A model generated the notes under the pieces. The model did not search any database. It was not told the origin of the DNA and saw only the letters and a program-made list of their open reading frames with translations. From Pusillimonas sp. T7-7 (GTDB taxonomy: Bacteria; Pseudomonadota; Gammaproteobacteria; Burkholderiales; Burkholderiaceae_B): DNA of 64,000 bases. A program made the translations under genes and the position numbers. Each line of letters begins with the position of its first letter. Within the stretch, counting starts at the first letter, position 1. Positions 25,317 through 34,536 of the stretch are shown here, piece by piece. The stretch lies in assembly GCF_000209655.1 (NCBI RefSeq), contig NC_015458.1:2728001-2792000 (forward strand). Direction: 5' to 3'.

Positions 25317-25333
25317 AAGCATTTTCCGTGCCC
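25317..25333 (-). promoter_or_regulatory. Sigma-54 (-24/-12) promoter of the glycosyltransferase
   Basis: The minus strand reads GGGCACGGAAAATGCTT, with the essential GG-N10-GC spacing (GG at 25332-25331, GC at 25320-25319) and the full GGCACG half of the consensus TGGCACG-N4-TTGCW; the -12 half has ATGCT for TTGCT. A start about 12 bases downstream would leave a leader of about 30 bases before the ATG at 25278. Confidence 0.6.
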
Positions 25334-25353
25334 GGCAGCGTCAGGCCATGGCA

Positions 25354-26694
25354 TCAACGCGAAGAAACCCGGCCCGGTTCTTCGACGCCATACTCATCAA
25401 GTCGGTTGTATAGGGTTTTCAAGCTGATGCCCAGCATCTCTGCAGCCGCTTTCTTGGCTCCTCCGCACTGCTTCAAGGTGGCAAGAATGAGCTGCCTGTT
25501 GGCTTCAGCCAACGGGACCCCCACAGGAACCAGTATCTCGGAACCCCACCCCGCAGAGTGCGCCTCAAGCTCAAAAGAGTTGAAGTCCCCGGCAATGACG
25601 TCATCAGCAAGAATATAGCTGCGATAGACGTAGTTGCGCAGTTCACGTATATTGCCTGGCCAAGAGTAATCCCGCATGGCCTTCAATGCCTCAGGCGCAA
25701 ATATTTTTGTGGTGCCGCCCTCAAGATTGAGCTCATCCAGGAAATAGCCCGCCAGCAACAGCACATCATCCTCGCGCTCGCGCAAGGGTGGCAGCACCAG
25801 CGGAAAGACGCTAAGACGATGATAGAGATCTTCACGCAAGGCTCCACTGCTGACAGCCTGCTCGGGATCCCGATTAGTCGCCGCAATCACCCGGACATCG
25901 GCGGCGATTTCTTCGTGCGTACCAACACGCATAAAACGCCCCGTTTCCAGGACCCGCAACAAACGCACCTGCAGGTCCATGGACATTTCGGTGATTTCGT
26001 CCAGAAACAGCGTACCGCCGCAAGCACGCTCGAAATAGCCTTTGTGCTGTCGGTCGGCCCCTGTGAAGCTGCCTTTCTCATGACCGAACAGTTCGCTCTC
26101 GATCAGATTGGATGAAATCGCCCCGCAATTGATTGGCATGAACGGTTGTTGATGCCGCGCACTGGCTAAATGAATGGCCTCGGCCGCCAGCTCCTTGCCG
26201 GTACCGCTTTCTCCGACCAACAATACTGTTGCCTGCGTGGGAGCAACTTTTTCAATATGGGCGCACAGCAGCTGCATCGCGCGAGAATGCCCCACCATCT
26301 TGGAAAAGCAGTCTGGAGCGCCTGATGTGAGTCCCTGTGCTGGCGCCGTCTTGAGCTCCCCCAGCACGCCTCGCAAGCGCCTCAGGCTAACGGGCTTAAG
26401 CAAATAATCGACAGCCCCGCAACGCAGAGCCTCGATCGCGCTGTCGACACTTGAGTGCGCGGTCATGAATACAAGCTGCGTATTGGGTAAATCGGTATTC
26501 TTCCACAACTCAATGCCGTTGCCATCAGGCAGCTTCATGTCAAGCAGCATGACGTCAGGCTTCTGTCGATCGATCTGTATACGGGCTTGCCGGACATCTG
26601 CTGCCTGAGCAACCGTATAGCCGTCTTCAGCGGCAATCTCTGCAACCAGATCACGAACTGCGAGGTCGTCCTCAACGACCAGTAGATGCGGCAT
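25354..26694 (-). CDS. NtrC-family sigma-54 response regulator
   Basis: The 446-residue activator has a receiver domain (residues 1-115; acidic pocket VVEDD, phospho-acceptor Asp52 in LLDMKLPDG, Thr78, Lys100). The AAA+ domain has Walker A GESGTGKE at 161-168, the sigma-54 contact loop GSFTGA at 208-213 and GGTLFLDE Walker B. A Fis-type helix-turn-helix (ILATLKQCGGAKKAAAEML) is followed by LKTLYNRLDEYG. The start at 26694 has AGGGGA upstream. No histidine kinase gene is adjacent, so its partner is elsewhere. It is divergent from a second activator. Confidence 0.93.
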   Translation of the reverse strand: MPHLLVVEDDLAVRDLVAEIAAEDGYTVAQAADVRQARIQIDRQKPDVMLLDMKLPDGNGIELWKNTDLPNTQLVFMTAHSSVDSAIEALRCGAVDYLLKPVSLRRLRGVLGELKTAPAQGLTSGAPDCFSKMVGHSRAMQLLCAHIEKVAPTQATVLLVGESGTGKELAAEAIHLASARHQQPFMPINCGAISSNLIESELFGHEKGSFTGADRQHKGYFERACGGTLFLDEITEMSMDLQVRLLRVLETGRFMRVGTHEEIAADVRVIAATNRDPEQAVSSGALREDLYHRLSVFPLVLPPLREREDDVLLLAGYFLDELNLEGGTTKIFAPEALKAMRDYSWPGNIRELRNYVYRSYILADDVIAGDFNSFELEAHSAGWGSEILVPVGVPLAEANRQLILATLKQCGGAKKAAAEMLGISLKTLYNRLDEYGVEEPGRVSSR

Positions 26695-26844
26695 TAACGT
26701 CCCCTGTTGCTTGCGTTCAGACTTCCGATAACACTCACCCTTATCGTAGCCGTAAACGTAAAAAGGACCAGTTACCAAGCTTGTTTTTTGCAACGAAAAA
26801 AGTCTGTCATGAGCGCAAACGCATTTCATATTAGACTATGAAAA

Positions 26845-27807
26845 ATGAAGAAATCCACCCGTATTCTGGGCCGCTCTTCTTTGGCGTTCCAGCTTGCCCG
26901 CTCCATCGTCAAGGCGGCCCCCACTGATGCCAGTGTCCTGCTTATAGGTGAAAGCGGCACGGGCAAAGAGATCGTCGCACGCGCAATCCATAATCGAAGC
27001 CGGCGGCGCAAAGCACCTTTCGTCGCCATCAATTGCGGCGCCATCACGGCCACGCTGGCTGAAAGTGAATTGTTTGGACACGAGAAAGGCAGTTTTACCA
27101 GCGCCTCTTCCACAACCCAGGGCTGCTTCGAGCAAGCGCATAATGGCACGCTGTTTCTGGACGAAATCACTGAAATGCCGCTGGCGATGCAAGTCCAGCT
27201 ATTGCGTATCCTTGAATCCGGCCAGTACCACCGCGTGGGTGGCTCCAAACAGCTCAAGGTCAATGTCCGCATCATCGCCGCCACCAACCGCGACCCCAAA
27301 CATGCCGTAATAAGTGGCAATTTCCGCTCAGATCTGCTTTATCGGCTGGCCGTTTTTCCAGTATGGATTCCGCCGCTGCGCGAGCGCAAGAAAGACATTG
27401 TTTATTTTGCGCAACGCTTCGTCGACGAACTCAATGAACAGGAAAAAACCCAGAAAACATTGTCTCCATCAGCGGCCAAAGTACTCGAATCACATAACTG
27501 GCCCGGTAATATTCGTGAACTCAAGAATGTCATTACTCGTGCCCATATCCTGTCGGATGACATTCTTGAAATCCCTCCCGTTGGCGCCGTATCGCGCAGC
27601 AAGAAGCCCGAAACGCTCCAGGGAGTGCTCAAGATTCCAATCGGCACCTCCCTGTCGGGTGCGCAACACGCCCTCATTATGGCCACCTTGGACCATTACC
27701 AAGGAGACAAACGCCGTACGGCCCTCGCCTTAGGCATCAGTCCAAAAACGCTCTATAACCGTCTTACCCAACTTCGCAAGGGCGACAGCAGCCACCCCAC
27801 CGACTGA
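26845..27807 (+). CDS. Sigma-54 activator without sensory domain, variant GAFTGA loop
   Basis: The 320-residue protein is an AAA+ domain plus Fis-type helix-turn-helix, with no receiver, GAF or PAS domain (PspF/HrpR-like layout). Walker A is GESGTGKE (35-42), Walker B GTLFLDE (101-107), and PPLRERKKDI and NWPGNIRELKN are intact. The sigma-54 contact loop at 82-87 reads GSFTSA: the conserved second glycine is serine, whereas the neighbouring activator keeps GSFTGA. It may be a weakened or specialised activator. It diverges from the response regulator and precedes rpoN by 162 bases. Confidence 0.9.
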   Translation: MKKSTRILGRSSLAFQLARSIVKAAPTDASVLLIGESGTGKEIVARAIHNRSRRRKAPFVAINCGAITATLAESELFGHEKGSFTSASSTTQGCFEQAHNGTLFLDEITEMPLAMQVQLLRILESGQYHRVGGSKQLKVNVRIIAATNRDPKHAVISGNFRSDLLYRLAVFPVWIPPLRERKKDIVYFAQRFVDELNEQEKTQKTLSPSAAKVLESHNWPGNIRELKNVITRAHILSDDILEIPPVGAVSRSKKPETLQGVLKIPIGTSLSGAQHALIMATLDHYQGDKRRTALALGISPKTLYNRLTQLRKGDSSHPTD

Positions 27808-27858
27808 GTCATGGCACTTCTTACACCTGTCGGTAATTTATAAAGCCCTGCATCGTCA

Positions 27859-27874
27859 CGGCACGGCCCTTGCT
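27859..27874 (+). promoter_or_regulatory. Upstream sigma-54 element before rpoN
   Basis: CGGCACGGCCCTTGCT has GG-N10-GC spacing (GG 27860-27861, GC 27872-27873) and matches TGGCACG-N4-TTGCW except at its first base. It is the first of two same-strand -24/-12 elements 42 bases apart (about four helical turns) ahead of rpoN. Confidence 0.6.
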
Positions 27875-27899
27875 GCTATAGAGGAAGTCCTTATAAAGG

Positions 27900-27916
27900 C
27901 TGGCACCGCTTTTGCT
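27900..27916 (+). promoter_or_regulatory. Downstream sigma-54 element before rpoN
   Basis: CTGGCACCGCTTTTGCT matches the consensus YTGGCACGrN3TTGCW at all key bases (GG 27902-27903, GC 27914-27915, spacing 10). Transcription would start near 27927 and give a leader of about 43 bases before the GTG. This suggests the sigma factor controls its own gene. Confidence 0.65.
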
Positions 27917-27969
27917 TGACTCTATCCAAGTACCCAATAAAAAGGCCACTTTGATTGAGGAGCAAACCA

Positions 27970-29340
27970 GTGACACAGATACGCGTTGAACAACAGGCCC
28001 GCCAACAACTTTCCCTGACGCCCAAGCAGCAGCAATCCGTCAAACTGCTGCAGATGTCAACACTTGAGTTCAGCCAAGAAATCAGTGCCGCCATGGCCAA
28101 CAACCCTTTTCTTGAGGAGCCGGAAGAGAGTGTAGACGCGCCACCTGCCCAACAGACCCTGCCTGAAAAAACACTTTCTTCCTATCCGGGCGACTATCCG
28201 GGCCGAGGCAATAACGATCAAGCCCATAGCGACGTGGGGGAATGGGCCCGAGGCGGCGCCTCTATGCAAGATGCCCTGCTGGCCGACCTATGCAGCTATC
28301 CTCTGAACGAACGCGACCGGGCGCTGGCGGAGCATATCATCGAAGCCCTGGACGATGACGGCTATCTGCGTGCGCCATTTTCGGAACTGGCTGGTACCGA
28401 GGCGTTTGCTCACGCTCCAAGCAACGACGAGTGGGAAATCGCCCTGCATCTTGTACAGCAGCTGGGCACGCCCGGCTTGGGCGCGCGCGACCTGAAGGAA
28501 TGCATGATTCTGCAGCTCAACGCGTTGCCCTCCACAACAGACTGCGGGAAGCTGGCCCTGGGTATTATTTTGGATCACCTGGATACATTGGCGCGCGGGG
28601 ACTATGCCGGCCTGGCCCGCAGCCTACACTGCTCGAAAGACGACATACAGGCCGCATGCTCGCTGATACGCAGCCTTGACCCCCACCCCGGCCGAAGCTA
28701 TAGCCCGGTCGATCCGTCCACCTTCATTATTCCCGATGTCACGGTTCGCAAGGTCGGCATGCACTGGACAGCCGTATCGAATAAGGACGCCATACCACAG
28801 GCCCGGCTCAATGCCACCTATGCCCGCTTGTTCCGCGGCACGCGCTATAACGAACGCAGCCTGATGGCCCAAGAGCTGCAGGAAGCCCGGTGGCTGCTGC
28901 GCAGCCTTGAGCAACGCAGCAACACCATAGAACGCGTGGCGCAGGCCATCGTCGCACGCCAACAGACGTTTTTCGACTACGGCGAGATCGCGCTGCGGCC
29001 CCTCATGCTCAGCGAAGTCGCCGATGAGCTGGGCATGCACGAGTCCACCGTCTCACGTGCAACCAGCCATAAATATCTGGCATCGCCTCGCGGCATCTTC
29101 GAGTTCAAGCACTTTTTTTCACGCGAGCTGCCCACCCGATCGGGCGGCACATGTTCGGCCGGCGCCGTGCGGGCGCTGATACAGGAAATGATTGATGACG
29201 AGGACCCCAAGTCACCACTTTCCGACGTCATACTGACACACAAGCTTGAGCATGAAGGGATCGTCGTGGCACGCCGGACCGTGTCCAAATACCGGGCCCA
29301 GATCAAAATCCCCCCTGCGGAACTGCGCCGTACCCTTTGA
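27970..29340 (+). CDS. rpoN: RNA polymerase sigma-54 factor, apparent module-specific copy
   Basis: The 456-residue sigma-54 has region I with [20 protein letters not shown], a shortened acidic region II, the core-binding domain, the helix-turn-helix segment [15 protein letters not shown] with [13 protein letters not shown], and the RpoN box [10 protein letters not shown] (434-443). The GTG at 27970 is chosen because GAGGAG lies 7 bases before it. Housekeeping rpoN normally sits with lptB and hpf; here the neighbours are two activators, so I suspect a second, specialised copy. Two -24/-12 elements upstream suggest autoregulation. That it is a paralogue is inferred from context only. Confidence 0.93.
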   Translation: MTQIRVEQQARQQLSLTPKQQQSVKLLQMSTLEFSQEISAAMANNPFLEEPEESVDAPPAQQTLPEKTLSSYPGDYPGRGNNDQAHSDVGEWARGGASMQDALLADLCSYPLNERDRALAEHIIEALDDDGYLRAPFSELAGTEAFAHAPSNDEWEIALHLVQQLGTPGLGARDLKECMILQLNALPSTTDCGKLALGIILDHLDTLARGDYAGLARSLHCSKDDIQAACSLIRSLDPHPGRSYSPVDPSTFIIPDVTVRKVGMHWTAVSNKDAIPQARLNATYARLFRGTRYNERSLMAQELQEARWLLRSLEQRSNTIERVAQAIVARQQTFFDYGEIALRPLMLSEVADELGMHESTVSRATSHKYLASPRGIFEFKHFFSRELPTRSGGTCSAGAVRALIQEMIDDEDPKSPLSDVILTHKLEHEGIVVARRTVSKYRAQIKIPPAELRRTL

Positions 29341-29464
29341 GCGCCATACAGCGCAAGATGCAAAGGCGGGCCAAGTCCAGTTAAAATGGCCTATTTGCCG
29401 TTATCTGGCCTTTTGCCATGCCCGCCTCAACCCATTCCAGCGCCATCACAGCACACCCCGTCCA

Positions 29465-30238
29465 ATGACCGCATCCCACTATGCCGTCAGGGCTGAAAAT
29501 ATACATAAATCGTTTGGTTCGAACGAAGTGCTGCGTGGTATCTCGTTTGCCGCCGAGCAGGGTGAAGTGCTGTCCATCATTGGCGCATCAGGCTCGGGAA
29601 AAAGCACATTGCTGCGCTGTATCAATCACTTGGTGGTTCCTGACGAAGGCGTCGTGCATATAGGTACGGAAACATTGCGCAGCCATAAACGGCGCGATGG
29701 TGTCGCAATCAGTACCGACACCCGGCAGCTGGAACGCGTACGCGCCCGGCTGGGAATGGTGTTTCAGAACTTCAATTTATGGTCGCATCGCAATGTGCTG
29801 CAAAACCTGCTCGAAGGCCCCCTGCACGTCCAGCGCATTCCCAAGGCCCAGGCCACCGAGCATGCTCTGGGCCTGCTGGCCAAGGTAGGCCTGTCCGACA
29901 AAAAAGACGCTTACCCCAACGAATTATCCGGCGGCCAGCAGCAACGCGTTGCCATCGCCCGCGCCCTGGCCATGAACCCCGATGTCCTGCTGTTCGACGA
30001 ACCCACCTCGGCGCTTGACCCCGAAATGGTGGGCGAGGTGCTACGGGTCATACGCCAGCTTGCCGACGAAGGCCGCAGCATGATCCTGGTTACACACGAA
30101 ATGAAGTTCGCACGCGAGGTCTCGGACCACACCATCTTCATGCACAACGGCCAAATCGAAGAAGAAGGCCCACCCAGCCGCTTGTTCGACGAGCCCACAT
30201 CAGAACGACTGCGCCAGTTCCTGCTTCCCGCTTACTAA
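29465..30238 (+). CDS. Polar amino-acid ABC transporter ATPase (HisP/GlnQ type)
   Basis: The 257-residue cytoplasmic ATPase has Walker [16 protein letters not shown]-loop MVFQNFNLW, signature [15 protein letters not shown] and Walker [15 protein letters not shown]. The ATG at 29465 is chosen because homology begins there ([13 protein letters not shown]); upstream in-frame codons overlap the rpoN end. It heads an operon with a receptor, two permeases and an asparaginase. The insert [10 protein letters not shown] before the Q-loop matches the HisP/ArtP group of basic amino-acid transporters. Confidence 0.93.
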   Translation: MTASHYAVRAENIHKSFGSNEVLRGISFAAEQGEVLSIIGASGSGKSTLLRCINHLVVPDEGVVHIGTETLRSHKRRDGVAISTDTRQLERVRARLGMVFQNFNLWSHRNVLQNLLEGPLHVQRIPKAQATEHALGLLAKVGLSDKKDAYPNELSGGQQQRVAIARALAMNPDVLLFDEPTSALDPEMVGEVLRVIRQLADEGRSMILVTHEMKFAREVSDHTIFMHNGQIEEEGPPSRLFDEPTSERLRQFLLPAY

Positions 30239-30363
30239 GGGCCCGAACAGGCCTGTTTTGGTAATATCCTGAACTCAGCGGCGTCAGCGCCCAACGCGTG
30301 CCGTGCAAGCCATGAGCCACAAGAACAACCACCGGCTGTACCCAGCCACTCAAAGGAACTAAC

Positions 30364-31176
30364 GTGATCACAACTTTTTTACAGAAAGCCGTGCTTGGCG
30401 CCGGCCTGGCGCTGGTGGGGCTATCCGCCACCGCCGACACCCTGAAGATCGGTACCGAAGGCGGCTACCCCCCCTGGAGCATGGTCGATGCCAGCGGCAA
30501 GGTCAGCGGCTTCGACGCCGACGTCGGCAACGCATTGTGCAAAGAGCTGGATGCCGACTGCCGCTTTGTCGTTCAGGCCTTCGACAGCCTGATTCCCTCG
30601 CTGGACGCCAATCGTTTTGACCTGATCATTTCTGGCATGTCAGTGACCCCCGAACGCAGCAAGCGTATTACCTTCAGCATTCCCTATGCGGTGGAAGATG
30701 CCATTTTCGTACTGCCCAAAGACAGCGAACTCATCACCGCCGACAGCCCTGAAGCGATTTTCAAAGGCCTGGCAGGCAAGACAGTAGGCGTGCAGGGCGG
30801 CACCACTCATGGCGATTATCTGCGTCAAAAAGCCGGCGACCTGAACATCAAAAACTACGATACGCTTGACCAGATGCAGATAGACCTGGACGCGGGTCGC
30901 CTGGATGCAACATTTGCCGACCTGACCTCGCAATCGAAATTCCTGAAGAAAGTCGGAGACAAGGATTTTTCCTTGTCCAAACTGGTCATCAAGGGATCCT
31001 CCGCCCCCGAAGTACTGGGTTACGGCATTGGCATCGGCATCAACAAAAACAACACCGAGCTGAAAGAAAAAGTCGATGCCGCGCTGTGCAAGCTCATCAA
31101 CGACGGCACCGTCAAGACCTCTAGTGAAAAATGGTTCGATATCGACATATCGAACTACGAGGTCTGCAAGAAGTAA
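30364..31176 (+). CDS. Basic amino-acid ABC transporter receptor (HisJ/ArgT-like)
   Basis: A 270-residue periplasmic type-II binding protein. It starts at GTG 30364 with AAGGA upstream and has a signal peptide cleaved near residue 24 (LSATA). LKIGTEGGYPPWSMVD, GFDADVGNALC, DLIISGMSVTPERSKRI and GYGIGIGINK are typical of Lys/Arg/Orn or histidine receptors. The ATPase gene ends 125 bases upstream and the permease genes follow within 6 bases. Specificity among basic amino acids, or for Asn given the downstream asparaginase, is not certain. Confidence 0.9.
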   Translation: MITTFLQKAVLGAGLALVGLSATADTLKIGTEGGYPPWSMVDASGKVSGFDADVGNALCKELDADCRFVVQAFDSLIPSLDANRFDLIISGMSVTPERSKRITFSIPYAVEDAIFVLPKDSELITADSPEAIFKGLAGKTVGVQGGTTHGDYLRQKAGDLNIKNYDTLDQMQIDLDAGRLDATFADLTSQSKFLKKVGDKDFSLSKLVIKGSSAPEVLGYGIGIGINKNNTELKEKVDAALCKLINDGTVKTSSEKWFDIDISNYEVCKK

Positions 31177-31182
31177 ACACCC

Positions 31183-31896
31183 ATGCTAGAGACGATACTC
31201 TCGGTGCTGCGCGAAGGATGGGGCTGGACGCTCCTGCGTGGCGCCGTCATGACCTTGCTGATTTCAGTGCTGGGCATGGCCTTGGGTATCGTCATAGGCA
31301 TTCTGGGCGCCAGCATCAAGACCTCGGGGCCCAGGCTCCTGGGCCTGCTGGTCGGCATTTACACCACCATAGTACGCAGCATTCCAGAGCTGCTCATTAT
31401 CTATCTGCTGTTCTTCGGCTCAGTCCAGGCCGCCTCTGACTTGGCTGATGCGCTGAGCTGGCAAGACGCGATGACCAGCTGGTTTCCCGCCCTGGTAGGC
31501 ATCTTGGCCATCGGGCTGATTGCCGGCTCTTACGCAGTGGAAGTGTTTCGCGGCGCACTCAAGGCCATTCCAACGGGCCAGATCGAAGCCGCTCGCGCGA
31601 TTGGCATGTCTGCTCGCCAGCGCCTGTTCCGTATCGTCATGCCACAAATGTTCTGGTATGCCTTGCCGGGCGCCAACAACGTATGGCAAACCGCACTCAA
31701 AGACACCGCCCTGATCTCGCTGGTGGGCCTGGTGGAAATCATGCGCGCCGCCGTACTGGGAGCCGCGGCAACACGTGAACCACTGGCGTTGTACCTGATG
31801 GCCGGCGCCCTGTACTTCATGATTGGCGCTACCAGCCAGGGGGTTTTTGTACTTGCAGAACGCCGTTATGGCCACGGCATGAAGGCGCATGCATGA
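31183..31896 (+). CDS. Amino-acid ABC transporter permease (HisQ type)
   Basis: The 237-residue inner-membrane protein has about five hydrophobic helices, and the polar amino-acid permease signature TIVRSIPELLIIYLLFF followed by the EAA loop VEVFRGALKAIPTGQIEAARAIGMS (adjacent pieces). It starts six bases after the receptor stop and overlaps the next permease by 4 bases (ATGA), so the two subunits are translated together. Confidence 0.92.
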   Translation: MLETILSVLREGWGWTLLRGAVMTLLISVLGMALGIVIGILGASIKTSGPRLLGLLVGIYTTIVRSIPELLIIYLLFFGSVQAASDLADALSWQDAMTSWFPALVGILAIGLIAGSYAVEVFRGALKAIPTGQIEAARAIGMSARQRLFRIVMPQMFWYALPGANNVWQTALKDTALISLVGLVEIMRAAVLGAAATREPLALYLMAGALYFMIGATSQGVFVLAERRYGHGMKAHA

Positions 31897-32570
31897 TGGA
31901 TGCCGATCTGTTCCAACACACCATCGTCAACCTTTTCCAGGGTTTCGGCTTAAGCGTCTATATTGGGTTGACCTCCATCCTTCTGGCATCGCTGATCGGC
32001 CTTGCCCTGGCCCTGATGCGCGGCACACCCAATACCCTGGCCGCACGGTTTTCCTTTGCATACAGCACCTGCTTTCGTGGCACACCCTTGCTGGTGCAGT
32101 TGTTCATTCTGTACTACGGAATCGGCACCCTGGGCTTTGTACGCGAAAGCCCCGTCTTGTGGTGGCTATTCAGCGACGGCGGACGCTGCGCCATCTTGGC
32201 AATAGGCCTGAACAGCGGCGCCTATGTCAGTGAAGTGCTGCGTGGCGGATTCCAGTCTGTGCCCAAAGGCCAGATCGAGGCTGCTCAAGCCTGTGGCATG
32301 TCCGCCCTGATGCGCTTCCGGCGCATCGTGTTTCCATTGGCCATCCGCCAAGCCCTGCCCGCCTACAGCAATGAAATCGTGCTGGCCATCAAAGGCACCA
32401 GCCTGGCGTCCACGATTGCCGTCATGGAACTTACCGGCCATGCCAAGCGCCTGATGAACCAGAACTACGCTATTATCGAAACCTTCGTACTGGCCGGCGC
32501 CCTGTACCTGATGATTAATTTTTCCTTGCTGGCCTGCCTGCATATGGTGGAGCGCAGGCTCAAGCATTGA
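31893..32570 (+). CDS. Amino-acid ABC transporter permease (HisM type)
   Basis: The 225-residue inner-membrane partner of the preceding permease has about five helices, CFRGTPLLVQLFILYYGIG, and the EAA loop VSEVLRGGFQSVPKGQIEAA. It begins by a 4-base ATGA overlap with the upstream gene. A 34-base gap separates it from the asparaginase gene, so the five genes probably form one operon. Confidence 0.92.
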   Translation: MMDADLFQHTIVNLFQGFGLSVYIGLTSILLASLIGLALALMRGTPNTLAARFSFAYSTCFRGTPLLVQLFILYYGIGTLGFVRESPVLWWLFSDGGRCAILAIGLNSGAYVSEVLRGGFQSVPKGQIEAAQACGMSALMRFRRIVFPLAIRQALPAYSNEIVLAIKGTSLASTIAVMELTGHAKRLMNQNYAIIETFVLAGALYLMINFSLLACLHMVERRLKH

Positions 32571-32604
32571 ACGGCGCAAGGTCGCAGAAAGAGAACACTA
32601 TTCA

Positions 32605-33600
32605 ATGAAGACCAAGCTCTTGCCAACCATAGCCCTATTAGGCACGGGCGGCACCATCGCCTCTACCGCTGCCAGCAATACGGCCCTGACCGACTACACG
32701 GTGACCGAAGGCATAGACGCGCTATTGACGGCTGTTCCAGCCTTGGCTGCACTGGCGAATATCCAGTGCGAGCAGGTCTTCAACGTCGACAGCCGCAATA
32801 TCACCAACACCATGCTGCTCAAGCTGGCCAACAAGGTCAACCGCCTGCTGGACGACCCCGCCATCGACGGCGCTGTCATCACGCATGGCACCGATACGCT
32901 GGAAGAAACGGCTTACTTCCTGAACCTTGTCGTAAAAAGCACCAAACCTGTTGTACTGGTGGGGGCCATGCGGCCAGCTTCCGCCTTGAGCGCCGATGGG
33001 CCATTGAACTTGTACAACGCCGTATTGCTGGCCGCCTCGCCGCAGGCGCACGGCCTGGGTGTACTGGTTACACTGAATGACAGCGTCCATGCTGCCGGCT
33101 TGGTCAGTAAAGTCAATACATCCCACGTTCAGGCCTTCAGCTCCCATGAGCAGGGCAGCCTGGGACAAATCACGCATGGCCGACTTCAGCTATTCCAGAA
33201 GCCCTATCGCGCTCACACCACCAATACCGTATTCCAGTTGCAGGGCATTAAAAAACTGCCTTCGGTCGATATCATGTATGACCATCAGAGCGCCGGGTTG
33301 CATCTGTACGAAGCCGCCATCGCCTCAGGCGTACAAGGCATAGTCATTGCCGGCAGCGGCAACGGCAGCCTGTCGCCCCGGGCTGAAAAAGGCGTTCGCC
33401 TGGCCAAGAAGCATCAGATTCCCTGCGTACGCAGCAGCCGCACAGGCTCAGGCATGGTTACGCCCAGCCAGAACGACGCACGGCGCGGCCTGATCGCTGC
33501 CCTGGCACTCAACCCGCAGAAAGCGCGCATACTGCTGATGCTGTCCCTGGCACACACCAGCGATCGCGCCACGATCCAGTCATATTTCGAGTGTTATTGA
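32605..33600 (+). CDS. L-asparaginase, no signal peptide
   Basis: The 331-residue enzyme hydrolyses asparagine to aspartate and ammonia. Both catalytic threonine motifs are present: LLGTGGTIAST near residue 15 and AVITHGTDTLEETAYFL near residue 95. The rest follows the type II (AnsB) sequence pattern, but no signal peptide precedes the first motif, so it should act in the cytoplasm. It is the last gene of the amino-acid importer operon, suggesting import followed by deamidation. Confidence 0.9.
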   Translation: MKTKLLPTIALLGTGGTIASTAASNTALTDYTVTEGIDALLTAVPALAALANIQCEQVFNVDSRNITNTMLLKLANKVNRLLDDPAIDGAVITHGTDTLEETAYFLNLVVKSTKPVVLVGAMRPASALSADGPLNLYNAVLLAASPQAHGLGVLVTLNDSVHAAGLVSKVNTSHVQAFSSHEQGSLGQITHGRLQLFQKPYRAHTTNTVFQLQGIKKLPSVDIMYDHQSAGLHLYEAAIASGVQGIVIAGSGNGSLSPRAEKGVRLAKKHQIPCVRSSRTGSGMVTPSQNDARRGLIAALALNPQKARILLMLSLAHTSDRATIQSYFECY

Positions 33601-33615
33601 GCTTGCTGAAACGGC

Positions 33616-34536
33616 TTAGTCCAGCGACCGCTGGCTTTCAAATCGCCGCAGCTGTCCACTGACCGGATCCACAAACTCGATGCTGCGCGCCAGCAGTTGC
33701 AGGGGACGGCTGAAATCGTCGTCACGCGCATAAGCCTTCAGCTCGGGATAAAAATCATCATGGCGTATAGGCATGCCCAGGGCACTCATATGCACACGCA
33801 ATTGATGTTTACGCCCTGTGTGCGGACGCAAACGGTATCGCCCCCACTTGCCCATGGCTTCCATCAATTCGATCTGTGTTTCGCTATTCGGTTCGCCTGG
33901 CACCTCGCGCATGGTGAAATGCCCTGGGCGCGCCGCCATACTGCTGCGATGCACCAGGGGAAATGCCAAATCACTGCGTAATGGGGCAATCGCCTCGTAT
34001 TCCTTGCGCACATTGCGGGTTTGAAACAGCGCCTGATATACGCCACGGCTTTCGGGGTCGGCGCAGAACAACAGAACACCCGCGGTATCCCTGTCCAGCC
34101 TGTGGATGGGGCTAAGCTCCGGCAAACCCAGCGACTGACGCAAGCGCACCAAGGCCGTTTCCTTAAGATAGCGGCCGCCGGGAATACTCGCCAGGAAATG
34201 AGGCTTGTCTGCCACGACCAGGTGGTCGTCGCGGAACAGCACCGGCAAGTCGTAAGGCACACGGGTTTCTTGCGGTACCTCCCGGTAATACCATAACCAG
34301 CCCAGCGGCTGGTACGGACTATCAAGCGTTTGGGCCACGCCGGCCTCATCCACGATATCGCCACGCGCAAGCCGGTCGAGCAGTACATCACGCGGCACAT
34401 GCGGAAAACGCTCAAGCAGATAGTCACGCAGCAATGCCCAAGGCCCTTGGGGCAAATAGACGCGGCTGGGCGCCACACCATCGCGCGCCGGCAACGGCGC
34501 ATTGCGCACAAACTCTATACGCTGTGCCTGCCTCAA
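33616..34536 (-). CDS. RluA-family pseudouridine synthase
   Basis: The 306-residue product has the catalytic motif HRLDRDTAG with the essential aspartate and the C-terminal [15 protein letters not shown] motif of RluA/RsuA-type enzymes. The N-terminus resembles a short S4-like segment. The RNA target cannot be stated; the protein is in the group that contains RluA/TruC-like enzymes. Its ATG overlaps the tdh stop by four bases (ATGA), an odd pairing of RNA modification with threonine catabolism. Confidence 0.88.
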   Translation of the reverse strand: MRQAQRIEFVRNAPLPARDGVAPSRVYLPQGPWALLRDYLLERFPHVPRDVLLDRLARGDIVDEAGVAQTLDSPYQPLGWLWYYREVPQETRVPYDLPVLFRDDHLVVADKPHFLASIPGGRYLKETALVRLRQSLGLPELSPIHRLDRDTAGVLLFCADPESRGVYQALFQTRNVRKEYEAIAPLRSDLAFPLVHRSSMAARPGHFTMREVPGEPNSETQIELMEAMGKWGRYRLRPHTGRKHQLRVHMSALGMPIRHDDFYPELKAYARDDDFSRPLQLLARSIEFVDPVSGQLRRFESQRSLD

